From Ferruginibacter sp. (GTDB lineage Bacteria; Bacteroidota; Bacteroidia; Chitinophagales; Chitinophagaceae): DNA of 64,000 nt. Positions 8,701 to 17,108 of this stretch are shown here, piece by piece. Location of the stretch: positions 1-64,000 of the forward strand of contig JACMKX010000132.1 in the NCBI GenBank assembly GCA_014379905.1, given 5' to 3'. The notes below the pieces were generated by a model. The model did no database searches and was not told the DNA's origin. It saw nothing but the letters and a program-made list of their open reading frames with translations. Each line of letters begins with the position of its first letter. Position 1 is the first letter of the stretch. The translations under genes were made by a program, and so were the position numbers.

Positions 8701-9743
8701 CAGACAGCGGGCCAGGCATACCGGCAGCGCAGCAGCAAAAAATATTTACCCGTTTTTACCAGGTAGATGATTCACCCATTCGTAACTATGGCGGCACAGG
8801 TATAGGATTATCACTGGTAAAAGAATTAACGGAATTGATGGAGGGAAATATTGTCTTAAAAAGTGAGCCGGGTAAGCACACCAGTTTCGTGGTAAATGTA
8901 CCTGTAAAAAAAGTAACTCCCGAAGCACGAATGGATTCTGTAGCAACATTTATTAATAATACGCAGCTGAATGCAATGACCGAAACGGATTTGCCCCTTC
9001 TATTGATTGTGGAAGACAATGATGAACTGAGGTCTTTTTTAGCAGAAAGCATGTGCAAATATTACCGGGTGCTCGAAGCTTCCGATGGATTAAAGGCCTG
9101 GGATATTATTTTGCAGGAACTGCCGGATATGGTGATCAGTGATGTAATGATGCCGGGCCAGGATGGCTTTGATTTGTGTTACAGTTGCAAAACAGATAAC
9201 CGTACTGCGCATATTGGTTTTATGCTGCTTACTTCCAAAGCAGCACATGATGCCCGTATAAAGGGACTGGGTACCGGCGCAGATGATTATATTACCAAGC
9301 CTTTCAGTCTCCCCGAACTGGAATTGCGTACGGCCAACCTGTTTCAACTCCAACAAAAACAACGGGCATGGCTGCAGTTGAAACTCTCTCATACTGCGCC
9401 GGCCGATCCGTTGCCCGAAATTACCGACCCCTTTCTTATTCAGCTATACCAAGAAATGGATGCCAAACTGGATGATGCAGACCTGGGTGTTGATTATCTC
9501 TGCAAAACAATGACCATGAGCCGGAGTACCCTCAATCGAAAATTAAAATCGCTGCTCAATATTTCCACTAATGACCTTATCCGGCAGTACCGGTTGCAAA
9601 AAGCTGCAAGTCTCATTTTGGCCGGACAGGATATTGCTTCGGCTGCTTACGGGGTTGGTTTTAGCAGCCCCTCCTATTTTAGCCAGTGCTTTAAGGAAAA
9701 GTATGGGGTAACCCCCTCCGATTGGGTGGATAAAAAAGATTGA
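5766..9743 (+). CDS. Hybrid two-component system sensor kinase/response regulator (HTCS)
   Basis: A 1325-residue one-protein signalling system. Order: signal anchor (about 1-32); periplasmic sensor built from two-component-regulator propeller repeats (for example DGLPQSYVTGILQDADGFIWLST, EDGLPNNTIYCILPD); Y_Y_Y domain (about 700-768); one membrane helix near 775-795; HisKA with the phospho-His in FFSNITHEFRTPLTL (about 835); HATPase with N box NLLSNALKF, DSGPGIP and GGTGIGLSL (about 940-1045); receiver domain with phospho-Asp in ISDVMMPGQDG (about 1125); and an AraC-type HTH (about 1218-1325). Such proteins usually sense a glycan fragment and switch on a polysaccharide locus. The start is TTG at 5766: the frame is closed upstream at 5718, and the next ATG (5829) would remove the basic part of the signal peptide. 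No SusC/SusD genes or glycosidases lie nearby, so its target is elsewhere. Confidence 0.95.
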   Translation: MHNSLFHPPSQKSIRRSLLPVMLLLFSLNIFSQQRLFTNQQHFGVADGLPQSYVTGILQDADGFIWLSTFDGFCRYDGRTFKTFRYNPKDTSGLATNTLNGLGKLANNIVTIYYSPTEADEFNLRTYKTTPNNIRKRLAEIPGIRWQSYRFGYDSPNWFFTVNNNKGIGWLNGTTGKIHYANKANGMLHTDTVSAMVQSAEGHIYLVSANGVQVSDTAQTKFEWHQFNTTLEQQWTKLGWDVFGEKFSIVACPGNKLAMLEKDTLILLDVNNKTTRIITPPAPKLNAIAGHNGLQVDPSGRIYFEYYGCIYRVTDKAELKLLWEISGEPSRVSSFFIDRSEVLWVSLNAQGLLKIDLQALHFESYKYSSNFVGEMTAWMSGKAVQPEGWEHPDASYYFRQAADSKRNIYSCNSWYDRSGVFQLTSQGFRRFAHLPDNKLFAAVITKDNDEVWAFDQSQAMWYTWSNPDAMPQHLQPDVANFTDVELADAKYAGGYIWISTYMHGLFQCDGNKVIAKYAGPVGTNTVPKTLTEICVDPVDKNKFWIGSRGGGLILWDARKGLQRIYTTEDGLPNNTIYCILPDKKGRIWCSTNKGIFRLDAATGHIIAFEKTDGLQSNEFNRAHKFILPDGRLVFGGLDGYTIFNPGDFDTDNTTGQVPVLLTGLQINNEPQDINIANSIVKESLSTLLSVELPYFKNYIRFEFAALLYNQPQKIKYRYQLKGADKGWIENGYSNIASYSALPPGRYTFRINATDDNGLWSDTVKEIKLVINPPFWATWWAWLLYALLVAALIRWYFVFRERTLQIQQNLAFEKREAIRLREVDELKDRFFSNITHEFRTPLTLIITPLEKLAQDSSLSAAAISSVKTAQRNSKQLLRLINEFLDFSKLNDGQLTLKTAAGELDTFTADCVQSFEVAAKEKNITLGFSVTGVKGYYLFDEEKWGKIVTNLLSNALKFTPVNGTVAVNLSSTGELIQLGVTDSGPGIPAAQQQKIFTRFYQVDDSPIRNYGGTGIGLSLVKELTELMEGNIVLKSEPGKHTSFVVNVPVKKVTPEARMDSVATFINNTQLNAMTETDLPLLLIVEDNDELRSFLAESMCKYYRVLEASDGLKAWDIILQELPDMVISDVMMPGQDGFDLCYSCKTDNRTAHIGFMLLTSKAAHDARIKGLGTGADDYITKPFSLPELELRTANLFQLQQKQRAWLQLKLSHTAPADPLPEITDPFLIQLYQEMDAKLDDADLGVDYLCKTMTMSRSTLNRKLKSLLNISTNDLIRQYRLQKAASLILAGQDIASAAYGVGFSSPSYFSQCFKEKYGVTPSDWVDKKD

Positions 9744-9958
9744 TTTTTTGCCGCAAACCTGCGCAGCTTGAATACCAACCATTTTCATCGATTAGGTGTG
9801 CGCATACACAAAAAAACCCCACCAACAGCTTGTTTCTATATAAGACTGACCCAAATTTGATAGTTTTTGAACCGATCGTGACAGCCCTCCGGCAGGGTTG
9901 TGGCCTAATTTTATGCCCGATAACAAACATCCGGTCTTAACTTTTAAAACTCATAAAA

Positions 9959-10462
9959 ATGAAACAACTCATCAAAACTATTGCAGCCACTTTATTTGTA
10001 AGCCTGGGTATCGCAACCCTCTCTTTTGCCCAGGATATGTTAGCAGTTAATTCGATCCAAGCTAAAAACACGACAGTTTCAAACGGGGAAACGAATTACA
10101 TTGAGACCATTGCCGAAGCAAATTTTTCGTCCCTGTTTCCAAATGCCACACATCAAAAATGGCACAATGTGGGTGTAAACAGTTTTGTTTCTTTTTTAAA
10201 CAATGGCCGCAAAGCCACTGCAAGTTTTAATGCACGGGGGGAGATAAATTATGTGATTACCCAGTGCAGTACAGAAAACCTCCCGGCTGCTTTCAGCAAA
10301 ACCATCAAAAAAAATTATGTAGGCTACCAGCTGTTTCATGGCAGTGAAATAAAAGCGCATGGAGAAACGGCTTACCAGGCGGTGCTGGAAAGTGCAACAG
10401 GATTTATTACGCTGAAGTACACAGGGGATGGTGTTGAAGAAATACAACAGGTAAAAAAATAA
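9959..10462 (+). CDS. Secreted protein, PepSY-like/BLIP-fold type
   Basis: A 167-residue protein with a clear signal peptide (LFVSLGIATLSFAQ, cleavage near residue 24). The mature part (HQKWHNVGVNSFVSFLNNGRK, ASFNARGEINYVIT, LESATGFITLKYTGDG) has the length, the periodic strands and the helix-plus-sheet pattern of the small PepSY-like or DUF2874-like proteins common in Bacteroidota, but no motif decides it. No enzymatic residues are visible. It follows the HTCS gene after about 215 bases and looks monocistronic. Role unknown. Confidence 0.7.
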   Translation: MKQLIKTIAATLFVSLGIATLSFAQDMLAVNSIQAKNTTVSNGETNYIETIAEANFSSLFPNATHQKWHNVGVNSFVSFLNNGRKATASFNARGEINYVITQCSTENLPAAFSKTIKKNYVGYQLFHGSEIKAHGETAYQAVLESATGFITLKYTGDGVEEIQQVKK

Positions 10463-10501
10463 ACAACCTAATAGGTGCTTAAACCAACGCTGCAGGCCTG
10501 G

Positions 10502-10522
10502 GGCCCGATAAAAATTCGGGCC
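10502..10522 (+). terminator. GC-rich hairpin downstream of the gene ending at 10462
   Basis: GGCCCGA, 7-base loop, TCGGGCC, followed by GGGCCGCAGTTATTGAGTTTT. The stem is strong but the T-tract is poor and distant, so termination here is plausible but not certain. Confidence 0.4.
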
Positions 10523-10728
10523 GGGCCGCAGTTATTGAGTTTTACGGTGTCTTAAAAGTGGGGAATAAAGTTTTATTGTCTTCTTGCTTGCCCCGATACA
10601 ATCTTGCGAGAAACAGAGTATCTCACCAATAAAGATAGCATTCATATGGAAGGATGGCAGCAACCGGGTAGCAATTATTGAGAAAAGCCATTTCCTGCGG
10701 GTTTGACCCCGTTACCGACCCCAAATAA

Positions 10729-10750
10729 AAAAGGGCCAACCGGCCCTTTT
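10729..10750. terminator. Intrinsic terminator of the RRM gene
   Basis: AAAAGGGCC, loop AACC, GGCCCTTTT: a 9-bp stem with A-runs and T-runs on both sides, so it can act in both directions. It lies 8 bases beyond the stop of the minus-strand RNA-binding protein gene. Confidence 0.85.
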
Positions 10751-10757
10751 ACTTTCA

Positions 10758-11054
10758 TTACCATTTGTTATTGCTATAACTGTTGCGGTTGTTGCCACCG
10801 CCGGTTCTTTCTGTTTTTTCCTTTGCTACACTCACCGACATATTCCTGCCTTCCAGCATTTTATTGTCGAGTGCTTTAATAGCAGCATTGCCTTCTTCTG
10901 CCGAAGACATTTCCACGAAACCAAAGCCACGTGACCTGCCGGTATCCCTATCCATGATAACTTTTGCAGAAGTTACTGCGCCAAATTCGGCAAACAAATC
11001 GTTTAGTTCAGCATCCAATGTGTTGAAGCTTAAATTAGAAACATAAAGGTTCAT
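10758..11054 (-). CDS. RNA-binding protein with one RRM domain
   Basis: A 98-residue protein. The start is the ATG at 11054 (MNLYVSNLSFN); the longer reading adds a hydrophobic stretch typical of untranslated AT-rich leader. One RNA recognition motif fills residues 1-80, with RNP2 as LYVSNL and RNP1 as RGFGFVEM, followed by a short Gly/Asn-rich tail (GGGNNRNSYSNN). It belongs to the Rbp/glycine-rich RNA-binding class found in cyanobacteria and Bacteroidota and probably binds mRNA, often linked to cold response. It is monocistronic with its own terminator, and the upstream 367 bases are gene-free. Confidence 0.93.
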   Translation of the reverse strand: MNLYVSNLSFNTLDAELNDLFAEFGAVTSAKVIMDRDTGRSRGFGFVEMSSAEEGNAAIKALDNKMLEGRNMSVSVAKEKTERTGGGNNRNSYSNNKW

Positions 11055-11421
11055 AAAAAAAATTTTAATTAATAAATAATACCGTGATAATGGCAGAAGA
11101 AAGCTGGCTAATGAAAAGTAAAAATTATTACAGAGAAGGAAAAACAATAAATGTTAAACTAACGAAAGCGCTTAATGAACTATGATCACCAGGGTGAAGA
11201 TAGGTTATAACTAATGAAATCAAGGATTATTAATGTAAATGGGTGATAATGAGTAGTGTAAATTTTTCCGAAGCTATGGTATAGTACAAATGTAGTGATT
11301 ACTGCGCCGACTGTTACTCGTCTATTAAAACTGTTATTCATCTATTGCCCGGTATAAAAATAACCGGCCATGCATAATATTGTACTCATCTGTCAAAAAA
11401 AGTCATTTCAATAATATACAC
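11055..11421. other. Gene-free intergenic region between divergent genes
   Basis: This 367-base region separates the divergent RRM gene (minus) and the NVGIG-repeat protein (plus). It is AT-rich and has no credible ORF. A minus-strand match to the -7 consensus (TACATTTG, 11287-11294) would give the RRM mRNA an unusually long 5' leader of about 225 bases, but I see no matching TTTG at -33. A palindrome AAGCGCTT lies at 11168-11175. Nothing else can be identified. Confidence 0.4.
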
Positions 11422-12495
11422 ATGAAAAAGTCATTCCTCTTTTTAATCGCAACATGCTGCATACAACCCTTAATTGCTCAAAATGTAGGTATAGGCACCA
11501 CTACACCACTGCAGCGACTCACCATAAAAACGGTGAGAGATTCATTTGGTATAGCACATACCAATGATACAATTACTTTGGCAACGAAGATTGGCGTTCC
11601 TGTAGCCGAAGATCCTTTGTACCCGCCACCTGCAGGCGGATGGCTGGGCACCCGCACCAACAACCCCCTTTATATTTACACCAACAACGGTAACAGGCAG
11701 GTTTCCTTCCGGCCGGATTATACAACGGAGTTCAGGGGTATAGACCCTTCCATATATCTATATGATGGAAATAGTTTTTCCGGCAGGTTGAGCGCTAATG
11801 CAAAACACCTTACCCTCAATGCCGCTTCCTATAATCCATTTGACGCCGGCAACCCGGAAGCCGGAAACCTATACCTGCAATACGGTGATTTTTTCAGTAA
11901 TGGCAATGTTGGCATAGGGGATATTTCCAGCGATTTTAAACTAACTGTGGGTGATACGAGATTAAGCGGGGGACAAACGCTATTGCTAAAATTAAGAGGC
12001 AGGAACCCCGTAATGACCTTTGAAGAAGGTTCCTTTAGATATGGTTACATCACAGCAAAATCACAAACACCTGCTGCACCGTTTACAAAAGGACTACTCA
12101 TAGGCGCAGAAGCGGGTTACCCAATCCAGTTCTCCACCAATAATTACAATCTTTCCATGATCATAGCCAATAATGGCAATGTGGGTATAGGCACCAGCAA
12201 TCCTACCTATAAATTATCAGTTAATGGAAATATCAGATCCAAAGAAGTAGTGGTGGAAAGCGGCTGGGCCGATTATGTTTTTGAAGAAGGGTATACACTT
12301 ACCTCCCTGAAAGAAACAGAAAAATTTATCCTGGAAAACAAACACCTGCCCGGCATTCCTTCTGCCAAAGAAATACGGGAAAACGGTCTTGCACTTGGCA
12401 AACTACAAACCAAAATGATGGCCAAAATAGAAGAACTCACTTTACACGTTATTGAATTGGAGAAAAAAATACAGGCCATGCAAAATAAAAAATAA
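11422..12495 (+). CDS. Secreted NVGIG-repeat protein with C-terminal coiled coil
   Basis: A 357-residue protein. The start is taken at the ATG at 11422, which gives the signal peptide MKKSFLFLIATCCIQPLIAQ. Three NVGIG units (NVGIGTTTPLQRLTI, NVGIGDISSDFKLTV, NVGIGTSNPTYKLSV) are spaced through the protein, as in tail-fibre-like surface proteins of Bacteroidota. The C-terminal 80 residues follow a very common pattern (DYVFEEGYTLTSL, FILENKHLPGIPSAKEI) and end in a short predicted coiled coil (KIEELTLHVIELEKKIQAM). That end resembles the chaperone-like tail of trimeric fibres. It is 21 bases upstream of the M43 protease gene and probably cotranscribed. Function unknown; a surface structural protein is likely. 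Confidence 0.82.
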   Translation: MKKSFLFLIATCCIQPLIAQNVGIGTTTPLQRLTIKTVRDSFGIAHTNDTITLATKIGVPVAEDPLYPPPAGGWLGTRTNNPLYIYTNNGNRQVSFRPDYTTEFRGIDPSIYLYDGNSFSGRLSANAKHLTLNAASYNPFDAGNPEAGNLYLQYGDFFSNGNVGIGDISSDFKLTVGDTRLSGGQTLLLKLRGRNPVMTFEEGSFRYGYITAKSQTPAAPFTKGLLIGAEAGYPIQFSTNNYNLSMIIANNGNVGIGTSNPTYKLSVNGNIRSKEVVVESGWADYVFEEGYTLTSLKETEKFILENKHLPGIPSAKEIRENGLALGKLQTKMMAKIEELTLHVIELEKKIQAMQNKK

Positions 12496-12516
12496 GATCC
12501 TTTTAAACTGTTTCAA

Positions 12517-13596
12517 ATGTTCAAAAAAATATTTATCTCTGCCATCACTGTATTTATACTCAGCCATTCATTTGCACAACAGGTAGAGCAAACAGAGTGC
12601 GACCCTAATATGATAAAGAATGCAGGACCATCTGTTGATCAGGCCATATTACAGCAGCGCATGAATGAAACCTGGCAAAGGGTCAGTCTGCCCTACACCA
12701 TGCGCATACAGGTGGTGGTATTTTATAAAAATTCTCCAACAGTGAACGATGCTCATATATTGCGCAATATCACCAATATGGCCAACTTTTACCGGCCGCA
12801 GAATATTTGTTTTGTATTGAGTGATATAGAATATGTAAAAGATTCGGCCATGGCAGACTTTAATATCAACAATCCGAACTCGTTACTCTCCTATACCCGG
12901 CCATCTTACCTCACCATTTTTATACATACTGACCTCGGCAACGGCTTAAATGGTACAGCCTATGTTATTCCCAATACTTACCTCTCACTCGTGGATGATG
13001 TTGTGTTAAGTTATTCCAATATTTCTACCATGGCGCATGAAATGGGGCATTGTTTTGGACTGTATCATACGTTTGAAACTTATTACGGATCCGAAAACGT
13101 TGCCAGAACAGGTACCTGTAAAAATTGTGAAACAAGGGGTGACTTTCTATGCGATACGCAGGCAGATCTCAGTTTGCCGGAAAACTTTGTAAACACAGCC
13201 TGTGAGTATAACGGTGATGCCCTTACGTCCTGCGGTGATGAGACCTATTTATTTGAAACAAGAAATATCATGACCTATGGCCGCCGTTCCTGCCGGAATA
13301 TTTTTACCAATGGCCAGGGCTCCCGTGCAAGGGATTTTATTTTAACCGAAACGATGTTGTATAATTGTATCGCGCCGGATATATTAACTATTTCGGCCAA
13401 CGTAAATTATACCGGTGGTATCTTTTCCCTTACCGCAAAAGACCTGATCAATGTTACGGGCAGTTCTTACAATATTTCCGGCGCTGCACAGATGAGAATG
13501 ACTTCACATGCTATAAGAATAGGCCCTGGCGCATCCTTTAGGCCTACTGCTGCAGGCGCAATTGTTTCGCTGAAAGGAAATCCTAATTGTGATTAG
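12517..13596 (+). CDS. Secreted M43-like zinc metalloprotease
   Basis: A 359-residue exported protein. The signal peptide ends near FAQQ (about residue 21). The metzincin zinc site HEMGHCFGLYH is at about residues 174-184. The Cys-containing block CKNCETRGDFLCDTQ follows, and NIMTYGRRSC supplies the Met-turn, as in pappalysin-like M43 proteases. The last 70 residues (ITISANVNY-like strand, then RIGPGASFRPTAAG) form a small beta module seen at the ends of other secreted proteins in this group. No canonical T9SS tail is present. It is likely to cleave extracellular proteins and shares a transcript with the upstream NVGIG-repeat protein. Confidence 0.88.
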   Translation: MFKKIFISAITVFILSHSFAQQVEQTECDPNMIKNAGPSVDQAILQQRMNETWQRVSLPYTMRIQVVVFYKNSPTVNDAHILRNITNMANFYRPQNICFVLSDIEYVKDSAMADFNINNPNSLLSYTRPSYLTIFIHTDLGNGLNGTAYVIPNTYLSLVDDVVLSYSNISTMAHEMGHCFGLYHTFETYYGSENVARTGTCKNCETRGDFLCDTQADLSLPENFVNTACEYNGDALTSCGDETYLFETRNIMTYGRRSCRNIFTNGQGSRARDFILTETMLYNCIAPDILTISANVNYTGGIFSLTAKDLINVTGSSYNISGAAQMRMTSHAIRIGPGASFRPTAAGAIVSLKGNPNCD

Positions 13597-13702
13597 GTTT
13601 GCTGAACAAACCGGGTATTTGTTGCGCCCCCGTTCGTGAAAACGGAAACGGAACCACGTATGTTTTATGAGTTACACAGCATTGCTTTTTATGGGAAGAA
13701 AA

Positions 13703-14899
13703 TCAATTAACCGGTATCCCAAACCATGTAACCTTTTTCTCGTAAAACATAGCTTTCCTTTTCGATTTAGATTTACCAAAATACGTTTCCAGCCAATCCT
13801 GTTGCTCTTTTACATGAACAGCCATTTCTTCCATGGATTTATTGAACTGGCTGATTAAAGTAATGGTCGAAGGATCCGGGTTTTTTATACTGCTTATTTT
13901 ATTTTTCGCATCTTCCAGTAAAATCATTACTCCATCCAACATCTTTTGAATTTCCGGATCTGTTTTTAAGGGAATAAACTGCTTATTTCGGTATTGTATA
14001 AAGGCGTTGAATTCACTGATAGATGCATTATAATCTGCAACAGCGGCATTAAACAATGCTACCATTTTTTTTTGCCTGGAATTTTCAATTTCCATTTTTA
14101 TATTTCGCAGCCTGTCAAATACCATTGCATTCTTTACACCATTTTTTTCTATACGATAGGCCGAAGCTGTTAACCGGGCAATAGTATCCTGCTCTTGGTA
14201 AACTTTTATAGAATCATTAAAACTAAAATATGGTTTCGTTTTGTTTTCAATTGCCCTGGCTTCGTAAAATTCCTGGTTGCTGACAGGGTAATAAAGGAAC
14301 TGCCACAAATAATCAAATGGCATATGTGATTTGATACTCACTGCCGGCGCTACTTTGTAATAAGCATTGTTGACTTTCTTATAAAATTTTCCGCCGTTCA
14401 CATAGCCGGAGCCCCAGGTAGGATCAAAAATAAACCAACTACTGTCCACCATTGCTGCACACCAGGCGTGTGGAATATAATCTGTAAAACCATTTTGTTT
14501 GGTGTACCCTTCCACTACAACACTGCTGATACCGCATTTAAGAGTGATATCATTAAACAGTGTTGCATAGTCAGCACAGATCCCCTTTCTTATGGTCAAC
14601 GACCTGGCAATAAGTGTTTCCTTTTCTTCGTAAAAATTAATAGCAAACATATTTTCAATATCATACTGAATATTGGAAGCCAGCCAGATAAAGATGGCCC
14701 TTGTTTTTTCTTTGACCGTTGTGAAATTGGTATTTATATAACCTGCTATTCCATCCGTAGTGTGGGTAAGCGAATCCGGCATCCTTAATGCCTTTACATC
14801 AATAGCAGCATATTCATTTACAGGAGTAGCTGCAGGCTTTTGAGCCGTTACAGCAATGGTAGAAAAAATGAATACAGCAAAAATCAACAAGTGTTTCAT
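13703..14899 (-). CDS. Secreted transglutaminase-like (cysteine protease fold) protein
   Basis: A 398-residue protein. The start is taken at the ATG at 14899 (MKHLLIFAVFIFSTIAV), a good signal peptide. The transglutaminase-like core spans about residues 55-185 with the three catalytic positions in order: Cys in RKGICADYATLF, His in IPHAWCAAMV and Asp in WFIFDPTWGSGY. The C-terminal 200 residues are helical and charged (QKKMVALFNAAVADY, GVMILLEDAKNKISSI) with no named domain. Members of this fold act as peptidases, amidases or cross-linking enzymes; which applies here cannot be told. It converges with the M43 protease gene and diverges from the serine hydrolase. Confidence 0.85.
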   Translation of the reverse strand: MKHLLIFAVFIFSTIAVTAQKPAATPVNEYAAIDVKALRMPDSLTHTTDGIAGYINTNFTTVKEKTRAIFIWLASNIQYDIENMFAINFYEEKETLIARSLTIRKGICADYATLFNDITLKCGISSVVVEGYTKQNGFTDYIPHAWCAAMVDSSWFIFDPTWGSGYVNGGKFYKKVNNAYYKVAPAVSIKSHMPFDYLWQFLYYPVSNQEFYEARAIENKTKPYFSFNDSIKVYQEQDTIARLTASAYRIEKNGVKNAMVFDRLRNIKMEIENSRQKKMVALFNAAVADYNASISEFNAFIQYRNKQFIPLKTDPEIQKMLDGVMILLEDAKNKISSIKNPDPSTITLISQFNKSMEEMAVHVKEQQDWLETYFGKSKSKRKAMFYEKKVTWFGIPVN

Positions 14900-15066
14900 A
14901 AGATTAGTAAAACAAATATCTAATATTGTTACCACAAGTTGTCAAAGATAAATTAAATGGATTTCTTAGGGAAATGAATATGGTAGGCCGGCGGGATAGG
15001 AAAGTGCCGGTGTTATAACACAACAACTAATTGTTATCTTAGCAAAACATTTCAGCAACTACCATC

Positions 15067-16251
15067 ATGCAAAAAATTATTAGCTTTTTCATTATACTAT
15101 CATTGGCCAATTCTTTATCCGCACAAAGCATTCAACGCATTGACGGAACTGAAATTTCTGCAAACAGCATTCAGCAAAAAATTGAATACCTCATGCAGGC
15201 AGCCAATGTATCCGGTGTAGCTGTTTCTATTTTCAATAACAACAAACCTGTTTTCAGTAAAACATATGGCTGGAGAAATGTTCCAAAAAAAGAGCCCTTC
15301 ACCAATGAATCGGTAATGTATGCAGCTTCTTTTGCTAAAACGGTTTTTGCTTATATAGCCATGCAATACGTAGCCGAAAAAGTTATTGACCTGGATAAAC
15401 CATTGTATCAATACCTGCCTCACCCATTAACCGAATACAAGATCAAAGGCTGGAACCGCGGCTACCAGGACCTTGCGAATGATGAACGTTATAAAAAGAT
15501 CACTGCCCGCATGTGTCTCACCCACAGCACCGGCTTTCCTAACTGGCGATGGTTTGAGGCAGACAGGAAATTGAAAATAAAAACGGAGCCTGGCAGCAGG
15601 TATAGTTATTCAGGTGAGGGACTGTATCTCCTCCAGTTTGTAATAGAAGAAGTTACCGGCAAAGACTATGAAACCATATCGAAGGAAAGAGTTTTTAAAC
15701 CATTTGGCCTAACCAACACAAGCCAGGTATGGCAGCCGGCTTTTGACAGTGCCACTGTTTTTGGTCATAATAACAAAGGGGAACGGTACGAATTAATGAA
15801 ATGGAAAGAAGCGAGTGCAGGAGGCAGTATGAGCACTACGCTGTGCGACTTTACTAAATTTTATACTGCACTCATCAGTAAACAAGGGTTAAGCAGTAAG
15901 GCTTTTAAACAAATGACTTCACCACAGGTACGCATACGATCAAGGCGACAGTTCGGACCACTTTCAAGAGTAGACAGTACCGATAATGACAACATAAACT
16001 TAAGCTACGGATTAGGTGTAGGCGTTTTTGAAACCAAATATGGCCGTGCCTTTTTTAAAGAAGGGCATGATGATGGCTGGGGACATTATTCTGTTTGTTT
16101 TCCCGATAAAAAAATTGCCATAGTTATTATGACGAACAATGACAATGGCGAAAGTATTTTTAAAGAATTGCTGGCTTACAGCATCGGTGATATTTATACT
16201 CCCTGGCAATGGGAAAATTATACGCCCTATAATACTAAAGGCGATGAATAA
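15067..16251 (+). CDS. Serine hydrolase of the beta-lactamase/class C penicillin-binding family
   Basis: A 394-residue exported protein with a signal peptide to about residue 20 (SLANSLSAQ). The catalytic SxxK motif is S88-F-A-K91 in MYAASFAKTVF. The second motif is Tyr-Ser-Gly (YSYSGEGLYLLQ, near 181), in place of YxN. The third region is HDDGWGHY, replacing the KTG box with an H-x-G-like variant usual in esterases of this family. These are periplasmic peptidases or esterases; beta-lactam resistance should not be inferred. It stands alone and its promoter region is shared with the divergent transglutaminase-like gene. Confidence 0.88.
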   Translation: MQKIISFFIILSLANSLSAQSIQRIDGTEISANSIQQKIEYLMQAANVSGVAVSIFNNNKPVFSKTYGWRNVPKKEPFTNESVMYAASFAKTVFAYIAMQYVAEKVIDLDKPLYQYLPHPLTEYKIKGWNRGYQDLANDERYKKITARMCLTHSTGFPNWRWFEADRKLKIKTEPGSRYSYSGEGLYLLQFVIEEVTGKDYETISKERVFKPFGLTNTSQVWQPAFDSATVFGHNNKGERYELMKWKEASAGGSMSTTLCDFTKFYTALISKQGLSSKAFKQMTSPQVRIRSRRQFGPLSRVDSTDNDNINLSYGLGVGVFETKYGRAFFKEGHDDGWGHYSVCFPDKKIAIVIMTNNDNGESIFKELLAYSIGDIYTPWQWENYTPYNTKGDE

Positions 16252-16313
16252 GAAAGTGATTTATTGATCCTAATCTCCGGAAGTTAGCATCATCATTCCT
16301 GCTGGAAATAGAT

Positions 16314-16424
16314 CTAGCCATCTTTCATCACCAATTTTATTTTATACAATACATTTTTAAAATCTTTTTCTAAGCCCAGGTCGCGGATGGTTGTAAAACC
16401 ATATTCGAGGTAGGCTTTGGCAAT
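16314..16424 (-). pseudogene. Short gene relic with an internal frameshift
   Basis: On the minus strand the sequence reads IAKAYLEYGFTTIRDLGL, EKDF, then a stop. Removing one base from the T5 run at that point restores the frame as KNVLYKIKLVMKDG and a stop at 16314. A stop also closes the frame immediately upstream. The codons look protein-like on both sides of the slip, so this is probably the remnant 3' end of a lost gene. The GFTTIRDLG segment resembles amidohydrolases, and the length and ending could also fit an acetyltransferase tail; I cannot decide. It lies in the 373-base gap between 16252 and 16624, which otherwise holds nothing recognisable. Confidence 0.35.
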
Positions 16425-16624
16425 TTACTGCATGCAGCGATCGCTCTATAACGGGATCTTCAAAATTACCAAAGTTTTTACAAAGAATACACGGAGAAAA
16501 GGAGAACAAAAGGCTGCTCTTTTCCCTCTTTCCTTCTTTATTCTCTTTGCACTTATCTCTTTCACCTCTTTTATTTCTTATAAGCATAACCTAACTTGCA
16601 AGGAGTTAATTTTAATACTATTAT

Positions 16625-16930
16625 ATGAGTACGAATTCTGATGAACTTTCTTCGCTTTTCGCCCGCATTCCCCGCCGGCATACGGTTGAGAATGTAAAGG
16701 AACTGAATGAGATACTTGATGCGTATGAAAATATATTACTCGGTATTGAAGCAGAGCCGGCATACGAAAAAGCCGTGGCTGTTTTTTTTGACGACCTTGA
16801 AACGGTGAGAGCAACGATCAAAAATTCTTCACATAGTAAACATTCAAAGCCCGCAAAGGATAAGTTGTTTGATGAAGGTTCGGGTGTACTAAAGAATAGT
16901 ATGGAAGAATTGATGAAAACCTACCAATAA
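16625..16930 (+). CDS. Small hypothetical protein
   Basis: A 101-residue soluble, acidic protein without a signal peptide or membrane segment. It is predicted mostly helical (VENVKELNEILDAYENILLGI, YEKAVAVFFDDLETVRATI), with a Ser/His/Lys-rich linker near residue 70. An AAGGAG-like sequence lies about 20 bases upstream of the ATG, rather far. Codon use and amino-acid pattern look real. I recognise no family. It stands between a relic and the metalloprotease gene, about 180 bases upstream of the latter. Confidence 0.6.
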   Translation: MSTNSDELSSLFARIPRRHTVENVKELNEILDAYENILLGIEAEPAYEKAVAVFFDDLETVRATIKNSSHSKHSKPAKDKLFDEGSGVLKNSMEELMKTYQ

Positions 16931-17033
16931 TGCTGAGGTATTAATGAAAATCTTCAGCCTGGACGCTACATCATCCAACGGCTTAATCAGACTATACCAA
17001 TGATTTGAGGAAGTTTCTATATATAATAATATT

Positions 17034-17065
17034 TTACCATAAATATTATTTATCTGTTACTTTTG
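17034..17065 (+). promoter_or_regulatory. Candidate Bacteroidota promoter for the metalloprotease gene
   Basis: A perfect TAnnTTTG -7 element (TACTTTTG, 17058-17065) with a one-mismatch TTTA in place of TTTG about 20 bases further upstream. The predicted transcript start is near 17071, leaving a leader of about 38 bases before the ATG at 17109. Confidence 0.45.
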
Positions 17066-17108
17066 GTTTTACAATAATGGATTAGTTAATCTTATCATAC
17101 CAACTTTA

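Noticed and set aside
15067-16251. Beta-lactam resistance gene
   Set aside because: The SxxK motif is present, but the YxN and KTG boxes are replaced by variants common in esterases and peptidases of this fold, so resistance is not supported.
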